A stretch of 64,000 bases of DNA, from assembly GCA_900473175.1 (NCBI GenBank), contig UCKM01000011.1, positions 62,001 through 126,000 of the forward strand, written 5' to 3'. The DNA is from Hyphomicrobiales bacterium (GTDB lineage: Bacteria; Pseudomonadota; Alphaproteobacteria; Rhizobiales; Rhizobiaceae). The notes under the pieces are model-generated. The model was not told the origin of the DNA. It searched no databases and was given only the letters and a program-made list of their open reading frames with translations. A program made the translations under genes and the position numbers. Positions 9,274 to 18,606 of the stretch are shown here, in pieces. Every line of letters starts with the position of its first letter. Within the stretch, counting starts at the first letter, position 1.

Positions 9274-9974
9274 ACAGGGACGCGGTCATGTCAGACACAA
9301 CCTCCATTTTACGCATGAAGCCAGTCCTTGCCCTGTTTGCCTTATCGCTCCTCGCCGGGTGCGCGCAGCGCGACATGACAGGCAGTATTCCGGACGACTA
9401 CCGGACCAATCATCCGATCGTGATCTCCGAAAGGGAACAGGTCGCGGATATTCCAGTCGGGCATGGCGACAGCACGCTCTCGCTCACCCAGCGCAGCATT
9501 GTGGAGCATACGGTTGCAAACTATCGCGCAAACGGCTCCGGCATGATCCACATATTGCTGCCGGCCGGTTCGCCCAACGAGCGCGCGGCGGCGCGGCTGC
9601 GTGGCGACGTTGCTGCTGTCCTGCGCAAGGGCGGGGTGAAGCCGTTCAACATCTCCAGCGAACGCTATCAGGCAGGTGCGACAGAATCTGCCCCCATTCG
9701 CCTGTCCTATTCCGCGATGACGGCGTCGACCGGTCCCTGCGGTCAATGGCCGAAAGATCTGCTCGATACGGCGGACAACAGGCACTACGCCAACTTTGGC
9801 TGCGCCAACCAGAACAATCTCGCCGCGCAGATTGCCAATCCCGCCGATCTGCTCGGGCCAAGAGCATCGTCACCGATCGACGCCGAGCGGCGGAGCATCG
9901 TTATCGACGATTACAGAAACGCTGAAACGCCAAAGCCGATCACAACGCAGGAGGTCAATTATGACTTCAATTGA
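9270..9974 (+). CDS. cpaD: Pilus assembly lipoprotein CpaD
   Basis: A 234-residue lipoprotein. The signal ends in the lipobox LLAGC, so the mature protein begins with an acylated Cys. The body matches the CpaD family (RSIVEHTVANYRANGSG, and a C-terminal CGQWPKDL...NFGCANQNNLAAQI block holding two cysteines). CpaD is thought to help place or stabilise the CpaC secretin. The ATG overlaps the cpaC stop (ATGA). A second in-frame ATG seven codons later would leave a more compact signal peptide. Confidence 0.92.
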   Translation: MNRDAVMSDTTSILRMKPVLALFALSLLAGCAQRDMTGSIPDDYRTNHPIVISEREQVADIPVGHGDSTLSLTQRSIVEHTVANYRANGSGMIHILLPAGSPNERAAARLRGDVAAVLRKGGVKPFNISSERYQAGATESAPIRLSYSAMTASTGPCGQWPKDLLDTADNRHYANFGCANQNNLAAQIANPADLLGPRASSPIDAERRSIVIDDYRNAETPKPITTQEVNYDFN

Positions 9975-10007
9975 TCAGCAGTCCTCGTCAAACGGCGGAG
10001 GGCTAAA

Positions 10008-11282
10008 ATGAGTCTGGCTTTCGACACTGAAAATCAATCGGTCGATGGCACTGAGCGATCCATGGGATTGAACGCCTTTCGCCCGGTTCCCCGGATATCG
10101 ATCCAGGCGTTTTGCGAGACGGACGCTGTTGCAAGGCAGATCAGCCGTGCCTGTGAAGACCGCCGCATGGCCAAGACCCATGCGCAGCTTCACATGGGCG
10201 GTCTCGAGCGCGCCGTCGAACTGTTTCAGACTGTGCCGACGCCCAACCTCATTCTGCTCGAAACATCGGCCGCGCCACGCGATACGTTGCAAAGCCTGTC
10301 GGCTCTGTCCGAAGTCTGCGATCCGAGCACGAAGGTTGTCGTCATCGGCCATTTCAACGACGTGTGGCTTTATAGGGAACTGATCCGCAACGGCATATCC
10401 GAGTACATGGTCGCACCGATCGATCTGTCTGACATTATCGGGGTGATTGGCAGCCTGTTCGTGGATCCCGAAGCAAAGCCACTTGGAAGTTCCATTGCGT
10501 TCATCGGCGCCAAGGGCGGTGTCGGTGCCTCGACTGTTGCCCATAACATAGCCTGGGCAATCTCCTCGCTCTTCAAAGCCGAGGTGGTCATCGCCGATAT
10601 GGATCTGCCTTACGGCACTGCCAACATCAATTTCGATCAGGATCCGGCGCAAGGCATAGCGGAAGCGGTTTTCTCGCCGGAGCGCATCGACGACGTCTAT
10701 CTCGACCGGCTATTGGCGCAATGCGCCGAAAACCTTTCACTGCTTGCAGCCCCGTCGACGCTTGATCGCGTCTTCGACTTCCGCGACGATTCCTTTGCAC
10801 ACTTGATCGATGTTGCGCAAAGGTCGGTCCCCCATGTCGTTCTTGACGTGCCGCACTCTTGGAACGGCTGGACTCGAACGACATTGTCGCGGGCAGACGA
10901 GGTTGTGATCGTGGCATCGCCAGAGCTGGCGAACCTTCGCAACACCAAGAATCTGCTGGACACGCTGAAGCAGCTTCGTCCGAACGACGCGCCGCCGCGG
11001 CTCATACTCAACCAGGTTGGCGTTCCAAAACGTCCGGAGATTGCTCCGCTCGATTTCTGCAGTCCGCTTGGGATTCTGCCGATGGCCACCATCCCGTTCG
11101 AACCGGCGCTGTTTGGCAGCGCTGCAAATAACGGGCGAATGCTGGCAGAGACGGATGCCGCCAATCCGATCGTCCAGATGATCAACGAGATGGCGCACAT
11201 CCTGACTGGCCGCATAACGCTCAAGCCCAAGAAGAAACCGGGGCTTTCCGCTGTTTTCTCCAAACTGAAGCGCAAGAAGTAA
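10008..11282 (+). CDS. cpaE: Pilus localisation ATPase CpaE/TadZ
   Basis: 424 residues. The N-terminal third is receiver-like (about 30-150). A ParA/MinD-type ATPase follows, with the deviant Walker motif GAKGGVGAST. The leading signature Lys is kept but the second Lys of the usual GKT/S is Ala, as in other TadZ/CpaE proteins. Later motifs include VIADMDLPYGTAN and the switch VVLDVPHSW. CpaE positions the Tad machine at the pole in Caulobacter. A GGAGG-type site precedes the ATG, and the next gene follows after 19 bases. Confidence 0.93.
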   Translation: MSLAFDTENQSVDGTERSMGLNAFRPVPRISIQAFCETDAVARQISRACEDRRMAKTHAQLHMGGLERAVELFQTVPTPNLILLETSAAPRDTLQSLSALSEVCDPSTKVVVIGHFNDVWLYRELIRNGISEYMVAPIDLSDIIGVIGSLFVDPEAKPLGSSIAFIGAKGGVGASTVAHNIAWAISSLFKAEVVIADMDLPYGTANINFDQDPAQGIAEAVFSPERIDDVYLDRLLAQCAENLSLLAAPSTLDRVFDFRDDSFAHLIDVAQRSVPHVVLDVPHSWNGWTRTTLSRADEVVIVASPELANLRNTKNLLDTLKQLRPNDAPPRLILNQVGVPKRPEIAPLDFCSPLGILPMATIPFEPALFGSAANNGRMLAETDAANPIVQMINEMAHILTGRITLKPKKKPGLSAVFSKLKRKK

Positions 11283-11301
11283 GTGAGATCGAAGAGGCAT
11301 C

Positions 11302-12774
11302 ATGTTTGGTAAACGCGGCAACGCCGGTGGAAATCAGCAGGTTCAGGAATTTCGGGCGATGGCGCTCGAAACCGCCGCGCCGGCTCTCGGAGCATCAGCG
11401 GCCGAACCTTCCCGCTTGCCGCGGGACATTCTGGAGCCAAAGCGTTCACCCGTCGAAACGCCGAAGCCAGCTGCGCCGGTGCGCGAAAAGAACGAGGCCT
11501 ATTACGACACCAAATCCCAGGTTTTCGCGGCGCTGATTGATACCATCGATCTGGCGCAACTGTCGAAACTCGATCCAGACGTCGCGCGCGAGGAAATCCG
11601 CGATATTGTCAACGACATCATCGCGATCAAGAATTTCGCCATGTCGATTTCAGAGCAGGAAGAGCTGCTCGATGATATCTGCAACGATGTGCTTGGTTAT
11701 GGTCCGCTCGAGCCACTGCTGGCCCGCGACGACATCGCCGATATCATGGTCAATGGTGCGCGCAAGACCTATATCGAAGTGCAGGGCAAGGTTCAGGAGT
11801 CAGGTGTCCGTTTCCGCGACAACCAGCAGCTTCTGAACATCTGTCAGCGCATCGTCAGCCAGGTCGGCCGCCGCGTCGATGAATCAAGCCCGATCTGCGA
11901 CGCGCGTTTGCCCGACGGCTCGCGCGTCAACGTCATCGCGCCGCCGCTGGCGATCGATGGGCCGGTCCTTACAATCCGCAAATTCAAGAAGGACAAGCTG
12001 ACGCTCGACCAGCTTGTGCGGTTCGGCGCGATTTCCCCTGCCGGTGCAGAACTGTTGCAGATCATTGGCCGCGTTCGTTGCAATATCGTCATCTCAGGGG
12101 GCACGGGTTCGGGCAAGACGACGCTCTTGAACTGTCTGACCAATTACATCGACAAGGACGAACGCGTAATCACCTGCGAAGACTCAGCCGAACTTCAACT
12201 GCAGCAGCCGCATGTGGTGCGCCTTGAAACACGGCCTGCAAACCTAGAAGGCGAGGGCGAGATCACGATGCGCGATCTCGTCAAGAACTGCCTGCGCATG
12301 CGACCCGAACGCATCATCGTCGGCGAAGTGCGCGGACCGGAAGTCTTCGATCTGCTGTCGGCGATGAATACCGGTCACGACGGCTCGATGGGAACGATCC
12401 ACTCCAACAGCCCGAGGGAATGCCTGAGCCGTATCGAATCCATGATTGCCATGGGCGGCTTCTCGCTGCCGCAGAAAACGGTGCGCGAAATCATCGTCGG
12501 TTCGGTCGATATCATCATTCAGGCTGCGCGCCTGCGTGATGGCTCGCGCCGGATCACTCATGTCACCGAGGTCATAGGCATGGAAGGTGAGGTAATCATC
12601 ACCCAGGATCTCGTCGTCTACCAGATCACAGGCGAGGACGCGAACGGCCGGCTCATTGGCAAGCATGTCTCTACCGGCATCAGCCGTCCTCACTTTTGGG
12701 AACGGGCCCGCTACTTCAATGAAGATCGGCGTCTGGCCAATGCGCTGGATTCCATGGAAATCGCGCAAGGGTAA
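11302..12774 (+). CDS. cpaF: Tad secretion ATPase CpaF/TadA
   Basis: 490 residues, a type II/IV secretion hexameric ATPase. It shows Walker [13 protein letters not shown] (about residues 265-276), the Asp-box [11 protein letters not shown], Walker [12 protein letters not shown] and the His-box MGTIHSNSP. The first 90 residues are Pro/Ala-rich and probably disordered. It powers extension, and possibly retraction, of the Flp pilus. The operon continues into tadB after 27 bases. Confidence 0.96.
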   Translation: MFGKRGNAGGNQQVQEFRAMALETAAPALGASAAEPSRLPRDILEPKRSPVETPKPAAPVREKNEAYYDTKSQVFAALIDTIDLAQLSKLDPDVAREEIRDIVNDIIAIKNFAMSISEQEELLDDICNDVLGYGPLEPLLARDDIADIMVNGARKTYIEVQGKVQESGVRFRDNQQLLNICQRIVSQVGRRVDESSPICDARLPDGSRVNVIAPPLAIDGPVLTIRKFKKDKLTLDQLVRFGAISPAGAELLQIIGRVRCNIVISGGTGSGKTTLLNCLTNYIDKDERVITCEDSAELQLQQPHVVRLETRPANLEGEGEITMRDLVKNCLRMRPERIIVGEVRGPEVFDLLSAMNTGHDGSMGTIHSNSPRECLSRIESMIAMGGFSLPQKTVREIIVGSVDIIIQAARLRDGSRRITHVTEVIGMEGEVIITQDLVVYQITGEDANGRLIGKHVSTGISRPHFWERARYFNEDRRLANALDSMEIAQG

Positions 12775-12801
12775 TGATGGCTGCGACAGGAGAAGCAAGC
12801 G

Positions 12802-13815
12802 ATGTTCGGGCTTAGTCTGCCGCAGATTCTGTTTGTCTGCCTTGTGGCTTTGGCAGTGGCGGCGCTCGCCTATGTCTTCTTCTTCGAATCGATCGCCACG
12901 CAGAAAAAGACCGACGAGCGGCTGAAAACGGTGCAGCTCGCCGCGACAGACAGTCTGGGCAAATTTGCGGTTCGGGATAAACAGGCCGAGGCGGCCAAGC
13001 GTCGCAGGTCTGTTCAGGACACGCTGAAAGATATCGAGCAGCGCCAGAAACTGCGCGACAAGAACATCAAATCACCGCCTCTGAAGATGCTGCTGGTGCA
13101 AGCCGGGATGAAGGTGACGGTCCAGCGGTTCTACATATACTCAATTGTCACCGGCATCCTTGTCACGCTGTTGGGTCTGTTCCTGGGCTCGCCGCTCTAT
13201 CTCGCACCGGGACTGTTTCTGGCCGGCGTATTCGGCCTACCGCGCTGGTTCGTTTATTTCCGCCGCGGCCGCCGCATCAAAGCCTTTCTCCGGGAGTTTC
13301 CCAATTCCATTGACGTGATCGTGCGTGCGCTCCGGTCCGGCCTTCCTCTTAACGATGGCATCAGGCTTATTGCCGTGGAAGCTCAAGAGCCGGTCCGCGG
13401 TGAGTTTCGCCGGATGGTCGATGGGCAACAGGTCGGCATAAGCATTCCTGAATCGTCGATGCGTATGTCGGAATACATGCCGTGCCCCGAAGCAAGCTTC
13501 TTCGGCATCGTCATTCAGATCCAGTCGCAGGCGGGCGGTAACCTTTCCGAAGCGCTTGGCAATCTCTCTCGCGTCCTGCGCGACCGCAAAAAGATGGCCG
13601 CCAAGGTCCAGGCACTCTCCATGGAAGCCAAGGCGTCAGCATATATCATCGGCGCCTTGCCGTTCATCGTTGCCGTGCTCGTCTATTTGTCGAGCCCTGA
13701 CTACATCCTGGTCCTGTTCAGGACAGATACAGGCCACGTCATCATGGGCTGTGCTGGCGTCTGGATGTCGATCGGCATCCTTGTCATGAAGAAAATGATC
13801 AATTTCAAATTCTGA
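12802..13815 (+). CDS. tadB: Tad inner-membrane platform protein TadB
   Basis: 337 residues with an N-terminal membrane segment (about 5-25), a central pair of helices (about 108-150), a T2SSF domain containing the GNLSEALGNLSRVLRDR motif, and two C-terminal helices. It forms the membrane platform engaged by CpaF, together with TadC. Confidence 0.93.
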   Translation: MFGLSLPQILFVCLVALAVAALAYVFFFESIATQKKTDERLKTVQLAATDSLGKFAVRDKQAEAAKRRRSVQDTLKDIEQRQKLRDKNIKSPPLKMLLVQAGMKVTVQRFYIYSIVTGILVTLLGLFLGSPLYLAPGLFLAGVFGLPRWFVYFRRGRRIKAFLREFPNSIDVIVRALRSGLPLNDGIRLIAVEAQEPVRGEFRRMVDGQQVGISIPESSMRMSEYMPCPEASFFGIVIQIQSQAGGNLSEALGNLSRVLRDRKKMAAKVQALSMEAKASAYIIGALPFIVAVLVYLSSPDYILVLFRTDTGHVIMGCAGVWMSIGILVMKKMINFKF

Positions 13816-13836
13816 TCCGGAAGGTCAAGACCCTCA

Positions 13837-14862
13837 ATGATCGCCACCATCGCCAAAGCCATGCATGACCCGGCCGTTATTTTTGCAGCCCTCGTCGGTG
13901 TCTCGGTCTTCGCAACCCTCGTGACCTTCCTGATGCCAATGCTTTCAGGTTCCAGCCTGAAGACGCGAATGAAGTCGGTGGCGCTGGAACGGGACCAGAT
14001 CAGGTCGCGCGAGCGGGCGCGCATGGCGAGTGAGAGTGAAACCCGGCGCAAAAATGCCAGCGGTTCGCTGCGCATGACCGAGCGCCAGGGCATCAGGCAG
14101 TTCGTCGAACGGCTCGACCTGCAACGGGCCCTCGCCGACGAGAAGACGATGGCGGCGCTGCGCATGGCCGGATTTCGTGGCCAGAACGCGCTCAATATCT
14201 TCCTGACGGCGCGTTTCGGCCTGCCTTTCGTGACACTTGGTCTGACCGTGTTCTGGATTTTCGGCATGGGTGGCCTTGCCGAAAAAGCGACGATGATCCG
14301 CGTGACTGCATGTCTCGCCGGCGCCTATGTGGGCTTCTATCTGCCCAATCTTTACGTGAAGAATTGCGGCTCGAAGCGCCAGCAATCGATCAAGCTCGCC
14401 TGGCCTGACGCACTGGACCTGATGCTCATCTGCGTCGAATCCGGCATGTCGATCGAAGCAGCCTTCAAGAAGGTCTCTGAAGAAATTGGCGCCCAGTCTG
14501 CCGAACTGGCAGAGGAGTTGATCCTCACCAATGCAGAATTGTCCTTCCTGCCGGAACGGCGACAGGCCTATGAAAATCTCGCCATTCGCACCGGCCTCGA
14601 GACCGTCAAGTCGGTGGTGCAGGCGCTGACCCAGTCGGAGCGCTACGGAACATCCATCGGCAGTGCCCTGCGCGTCCTTTCCGACGAAAGCCGCGAGGCG
14701 CGTTTGATGGAGGCGGAAAAGAAAGCCGCAGCGCTGCCCCCGAAGCTGACAGTGCCGATGATCGTGTTCCTGTTGCCTGTATTGTTTGCCGTTATTCTTG
14801 GCCCAGCATTCATCCAGATATCGGCCCAGGGTGGCATATTCGGCCACGCGACGCCCAAATAA
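13837..14862 (+). CDS. tadC: Tad inner-membrane platform protein TadC
   Basis: 341 residues, the second T2SSF-domain platform protein. Motifs include WPDALDLMLICVESGMSIE and ALTQSERYGTSIGSALRVL, followed by the usual EKKAAALPPKLTVPMI turn into the last membrane helix. It is the last plus-strand gene of the pilus operon and ends before a hairpin at 14888-14915. Confidence 0.93.
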   Translation: MIATIAKAMHDPAVIFAALVGVSVFATLVTFLMPMLSGSSLKTRMKSVALERDQIRSRERARMASESETRRKNASGSLRMTERQGIRQFVERLDLQRALADEKTMAALRMAGFRGQNALNIFLTARFGLPFVTLGLTVFWIFGMGGLAEKATMIRVTACLAGAYVGFYLPNLYVKNCGSKRQQSIKLAWPDALDLMLICVESGMSIEAAFKKVSEEIGAQSAELAEELILTNAELSFLPERRQAYENLAIRTGLETVKSVVQALTQSERYGTSIGSALRVLSDESREARLMEAEKKAAALPPKLTVPMIVFLLPVLFAVILGPAFIQISAQGGIFGHATPK

Positions 14863-14887
14863 GGCTTGGCGCTTCTCACTGACCGAT

Positions 14888-14915
14888 AAAAAAGCCGCCC
14901 CGAATGGAGCGGCTT
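14888..14915 (-). terminator. Intrinsic terminator between tadC and tadD
   Basis: A 7-bp stem (14892-14898 with 14909-14915) with a 10-base loop is followed on the minus strand by six T. It fits termination of the minus-strand tadD gene and may also slow plus-strand transcription from tadC. Confidence 0.75.
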
Positions 14916-14937
14916 CTCTCGATGTTCCAAATGAAGA

Positions 14938-15768
14938 TCAGCTTTTTGGCTTCTTGTCCTTGAGCATGGTCCATGAATTCTGCTGGGCCAGCATGGACCG
15001 CAGGTACTGCACGTTCGCCTGTGCCTGTTGCGGCGAAAGTTCCTGCTTTGCGATCGTCTCCGCTTCGTCAAACCGGCCCTGGAGCCCGACGACCAGGGCA
15101 AGGTTCTGACGGACCCGGCTGTCTGAACCCGGCGCGCTGGCGGCCTTGCGCATATAGCTTTCGGCGGTGTTGAGCTCGCCAGACAGCACGTAAGACATGC
15201 CCAGATTGGAGAGGATAGAGGCCTCGTTCGGATTGATCTGCAGGGCCTGGCGGTAGAGGTCGCGCGCCTCGCTGGTCTTGCCCAATTGATCAAGAATGGC
15301 GCCCTGCGCCGAAAGCAGTTTCCAGTCCGGATATTCCGGAGTCTGGGCGCGGCGCAATGCATCCAGTGCCGCTTCGAACTCGCCGGTGCTGGCAAGCGCC
15401 TTGCCATAGGCGGCGAGGACCTCGCGGTCTTGCGGATAGGCGATTGCCAGGCTGCGCATCACCGCGAGAGCCTGATCGCTACGGTTGGTCATGCGCAGGA
15501 CAGTGGCAAATTTCATTGCCGTTGCCTTGTCTTTTGGATTGGCCTGATAGCGCGAACCGAGGCTCGTCGATGCCTGCATCAACTGCTGCTCGTTCATCTG
15601 GTCGAAATCGCCAGCATCAGGCATCGCCATTGAACTGACGGCCGGTGTAATCGAACCCGTCGTGGTCTTGTCGGTGGTCGTGCAGCCGGATATGCCTGCT
15701 GCCAGTGCAACCACCGCGACAGAAAAAATCAGGCGGCGATTACGTTGAATAATGCCTGCGCTTCCCAT
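14938..15768 (-). CDS. tadD: TPR lipoprotein TadD
   Basis: About 276 residues from the chosen ATG (a GTG seven codons upstream is possible). The signal ends in ISGC, a lipobox. Tetratricopeptide helices follow, for example ALAVMRSLAIAYPQDREVLAAYGKAL and YRQALQINPNEASILSNLGM. TadD-type lipoproteins act with the secretin and CpaD at the outer membrane. It is transcribed towards the main pilus operon. Its upstream region holds the same GTTAACCCTAA element seen before cpaB. Confidence 0.87.
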   Translation of the reverse strand: MGSAGIIQRNRRLIFSVAVVALAAGISGCTTTDKTTTGSITPAVSSMAMPDAGDFDQMNEQQLMQASTSLGSRYQANPKDKATAMKFATVLRMTNRSDQALAVMRSLAIAYPQDREVLAAYGKALASTGEFEAALDALRRAQTPEYPDWKLLSAQGAILDQLGKTSEARDLYRQALQINPNEASILSNLGMSYVLSGELNTAESYMRKAASAPGSDSRVRQNLALVVGLQGRFDEAETIAKQELSPQQAQANVQYLRSMLAQQNSWTMLKDKKPKS

Positions 15769-15834
15769 AGTTTGCCCCATCCGCAGCACAATTTACATGT
15801 GCATTATGCCCAATCCCACACTTAGAAATATTCT

Positions 15835-15857
15835 GTTAACCCTAACGGACCGTTAAC
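15835..15857. promoter_or_regulatory. Paired GTTAAC elements between tadD and pepA
   Basis: Two GTTAAC hexamers (15835-15840 and 15852-15857) lie in the divergent tadD/pepA spacer. The first continues as GTTAACCCTAA, identical over 11 bases to 6781-6791 in front of cpaB. This may be a shared regulator site, possibly CtrA-like. It is an inference only. Confidence 0.35.
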
Positions 15858-15904
15858 AACGTGATGCCGATACAGAAGAAGCAAGACCGAAGGAGAAAGC
15901 TGTC

Positions 15905-17275
15905 ATGGCGATTGAAATCAAAGGGAAAAAGTCAGCCGACAGCAAGCCAGTCTGGATGGTCAAAAGTGGCGAATCAGAAAGCGCCGGGCTGGACGCCGCG
16001 GCGCTCGCCTGGGCCAAGGCCAACGGCTTTGATGGACAGTCCGGGCGGGTGCTTGTTATTCCGGGCGAGAAGGGTGAAATTGCCGGTGCTCTGCTTGGTA
16101 TCGGCAAGGACAATTCACCGTTCATCGCGGGAAAACTCGCGACCGGACTGCCGAAAGGGGCCTGGCATATGGCCGGCCCTGTCAGCGAACCTGATCTGGC
16201 GGCTTTAGGCTTTCTCCTCGGCGGCTACAAATTCGCTCGGTACAGCAAGAAAGACGACCTCGATGTCACGCTGACATTACCCGAGGCCGCGAATAAGGCT
16301 GATGTAAAACGCATCGCAAGTGCTGTGACGCTGGCGCGCGATTTGATCAACACGCCGACCAATGACATGGGACCGGAAGCGCTTGAGCAGGCGGTGCGCC
16401 AAGTCGGCGATGAATACAAGGCTTCTGTCAGTGTCATCAAGGGCGATGCTCTACTCAAGAAGAACTTCCCGATGATCCATGCGGTTGGCCGGGCAGGCAG
16501 CGAACAGCCGCGACTGATCGACCTCGAGTGGGGCAAGGAGGGAGCGCCGCGGGTTACGCTGGTGGGCAAAGGTGTCTGTTTTGACACTGGCGGTCTCGAT
16601 ATCAAGCCGGCGAGCAGTATGTTGCTGATGAAGAAGGACATGGGCGGTGCCGCCAATGTACTGGCACTCGCGCAGCTCATCATGGATGCCAACCTCCCGG
16701 TGCGTCTGCGGGTTCTCATTCCTGCGGTTGAGAATTCCATCTCCGCCAATGCATTCCGTCCGAGCGATGTCTTGACCAGCCGCAAAGGCCTGACGGTGGA
16801 GATCGGCAACACCGATGCAGAAGGCCGTCTTGTCCTGGCTGACGCGCTGGCGCTGGCCGACGAGGAGGAACCGGAAATCCTTATCGACATGGCGACACTG
16901 ACCGGCGCGGCGCGCGTGGCGCTGGGGCCCGACCTGCCGCCATTTTATACCAATGACCATACCTTCGCGGCAGACGTGGCCACCGCCGCAGAATCCGTTG
17001 CCGATCCTGTCTGGCGCATGCCTTTGTGGCAGCCGTATGAGAGCAAGCTTTCCTCGCGCATCGCCGACACCAACAATGTGACGACGGACGGGTTTGCCGG
17101 GTCGATTACAGCTGCACTTTTCCTGCAGAAATTCGTCGGCAAGGCGAAGATCTGGGCGCATTTCGATATTTTCGGTTGGAACCCCGTTGAGAAGCCGCAA
17201 GCACCGATCGGTGGTGAGGCGCAAGCGATACGCGCGCTTTACCAAATTCTGAAGCAGCGTTATCCAGCCAAATGA
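15905..17275 (+). CDS. Leucyl aminopeptidase (M17 family)
   Basis: 456 residues. The catalytic C-terminal domain carries the M17 signature NTDAEGRLVLADAL (about residue 300) and the metal/substrate residues in VGKGVCFDTGGLDIKP and MKKDMGGAA. It is a cytosolic di-zinc exopeptidase releasing N-terminal residues from peptides. It is slightly shorter than PepA of E. coli (503), with a reduced N-terminal domain. An AAGGAG site precedes the ATG. Confidence 0.93.
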   Translation: MAIEIKGKKSADSKPVWMVKSGESESAGLDAAALAWAKANGFDGQSGRVLVIPGEKGEIAGALLGIGKDNSPFIAGKLATGLPKGAWHMAGPVSEPDLAALGFLLGGYKFARYSKKDDLDVTLTLPEAANKADVKRIASAVTLARDLINTPTNDMGPEALEQAVRQVGDEYKASVSVIKGDALLKKNFPMIHAVGRAGSEQPRLIDLEWGKEGAPRVTLVGKGVCFDTGGLDIKPASSMLLMKKDMGGAANVLALAQLIMDANLPVRLRVLIPAVENSISANAFRPSDVLTSRKGLTVEIGNTDAEGRLVLADALALADEEEPEILIDMATLTGAARVALGPDLPPFYTNDHTFAADVATAAESVADPVWRMPLWQPYESKLSSRIADTNNVTTDGFAGSITAALFLQKFVGKAKIWAHFDIFGWNPVEKPQAPIGGEAQAIRALYQILKQRYPAK

Positions 17276-17332
17276 GTTGCTTGCACGCAGTTGCGCAAGG
17301 TTTAGAATGGAACGGAGCCGAAATGATCGCGG

Positions 17333-17692
17333 ATGCCGTTAATGCTGATCGAATTGAAGCCGATGCAGGCGCTGACACTGTGGAAGGAAATCGCGATCTC
17401 CGAGGTGCGCGATGATGCGCACGATCTCACCATGCGGCAACTGGCCGTGCTGTTGACGGTATACCTGGAGCCGCCACCGCATACGATACGCGGCATGGCT
17501 GCAAAGCTTGGCGTAACCAAGCCCGTCATCACACGTGCTCTTGACACAATGGGCGGCTATGGCCTGGTCGATCGCCATCGCGATGACAAGGACAAGCGCA
17601 ACGTGCTCGTCAAGAGAACGGTAAAGGGTGCGCTTTATGTTGAAAAGCTTGGCGACCTCGTCATCGCCAAAGCAAGAGGATTGCCACTTTGA
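17333..17692 (+). CDS. MarR-type winged-helix regulator
   Basis: A 119-residue DNA-binding protein. The winged-helix core is TMRQLAVLLTVYL, then the recognition helix GMAAKLGVTKPVITRALDTM and the wing RHRDDKDKRNVLVKRT, the charged turn of MarR proteins. Its stop codon overlaps the TTG start of the next gene, so the two are coupled. Target and ligand are unknown. Regulation of the adjacent NlpC/P60 gene is an inference from position. Confidence 0.8.
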   Translation: MPLMLIELKPMQALTLWKEIAISEVRDDAHDLTMRQLAVLLTVYLEPPPHTIRGMAAKLGVTKPVITRALDTMGGYGLVDRHRDDKDKRNVLVKRTVKGALYVEKLGDLVIAKARGLPL

Positions 17693-18561
17693 AAGCTGAG
17701 AACATCTCGTTGGACAAGCGACTGAATGCCTATCGTCCCGACCTCGCCGACCAGGCCCTGCGCGGCATGGTCAAAGCGGAGCGCTTTGTTGCCGGCGCGC
17801 CCATGCGCATTGCCGATCCGGTCGTCGATGTGCGTTCCGAACCGCGGGGCGATGCCGGCATCACGACACAATTCCTTTATGGCGATGATGTGCTGGTGTT
17901 CGAGGACGACAATGGCTGGTGCTGGGTTCAGAACGAGCGTGACGGCTATGTCGGTTATGTGGTGGATACGACGCTAGAACGCCGCGCAGCCGACCCGACC
18001 CATATCGTCATCGCGCCGCGAACCTTCATCTACCCGGGGTCAGACCTGAAATATCCGCGCACGAAAGCCCTATCTATGGGCTCGCTCGTCAGCATCACGG
18101 GTGGCGAGGAGCGGCGCGGCACACTCTATGCAATGCTGCCGAGCGGCGAGGCGATGATCGCCAAGCATCTCGTGCCCATCGATGAAGTGGCTGACGATCA
18201 CGTGGCGGTCGCGGAAACACTGATGCACACGCCCTATCTGTGGGGCGGCGTATCCGGCTTCGGCATCGACTGCTCGGGCCTTGTTCAACTTGCATTGCTG
18301 ATGACCGGACAGGGCGTCCTGCGCGATTCCGACATGCAGGCGTCCTCCATCGGCGAACCGATCGAACCGGATAGGGACTATCACAATCTCCAGCGTGGCG
18401 ACTTCGTTTTCTGGAAGGGGCACGCTGCAATGATGGCAAGCCATTCGATGCTTCTGCACGCAAGCGGGCATACGATGAGCGTAACGCTTGAGCCGCTGCG
18501 TGACGCAATTGAACGCACCGCCTATCTCTATGGCAAGCCAACCGCTGTAAGGCGGCTGTGA
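17689..18561 (+). CDS. NlpC/P60 cell-wall peptidase with SH3-like domains
   Basis: 290 residues. Two bacterial SH3-like regions occupy about residues 35-165, and a C-terminal NlpC/P60 domain holds the catalytic Cys195 (GIDCSGLV) and His candidates at 245 and 257 (KGHAAMM, LLHASG). It resembles dipeptidyl-peptidase VI-type gamma-D-glutamyl-diamino acid hydrolases acting on murein peptides. No signal peptide is visible, so it probably recycles muropeptides in the cytoplasm. The start is TTG with AGAGG upstream, overlapping the stop of the MarR gene. Confidence 0.88.
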   Translation: MKAENISLDKRLNAYRPDLADQALRGMVKAERFVAGAPMRIADPVVDVRSEPRGDAGITTQFLYGDDVLVFEDDNGWCWVQNERDGYVGYVVDTTLERRAADPTHIVIAPRTFIYPGSDLKYPRTKALSMGSLVSITGGEERRGTLYAMLPSGEAMIAKHLVPIDEVADDHVAVAETLMHTPYLWGGVSGFGIDCSGLVQLALLMTGQGVLRDSDMQASSIGEPIEPDRDYHNLQRGDFVFWKGHAAMMASHSMLLHASGHTMSVTLEPLRDAIERTAYLYGKPTAVRRL

Positions 18562-18571
18562 ATGGAACAAC

Positions 18572-18603
18572 AACCGACCTGATTTTTTACAAACAGGTTG
18601 GTT
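18572..18603. terminator. Hairpin between convergent genes
   Basis: Arms 18572-18581 and 18594-18603 pair over 10 bp with one G-T pair around a T-rich loop. It lies between the convergent NlpC/P60 and ghrA-like genes. No clear T-run follows on either strand, so termination is tentative. Confidence 0.45.
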
Positions 18604-18606
18604 CGT

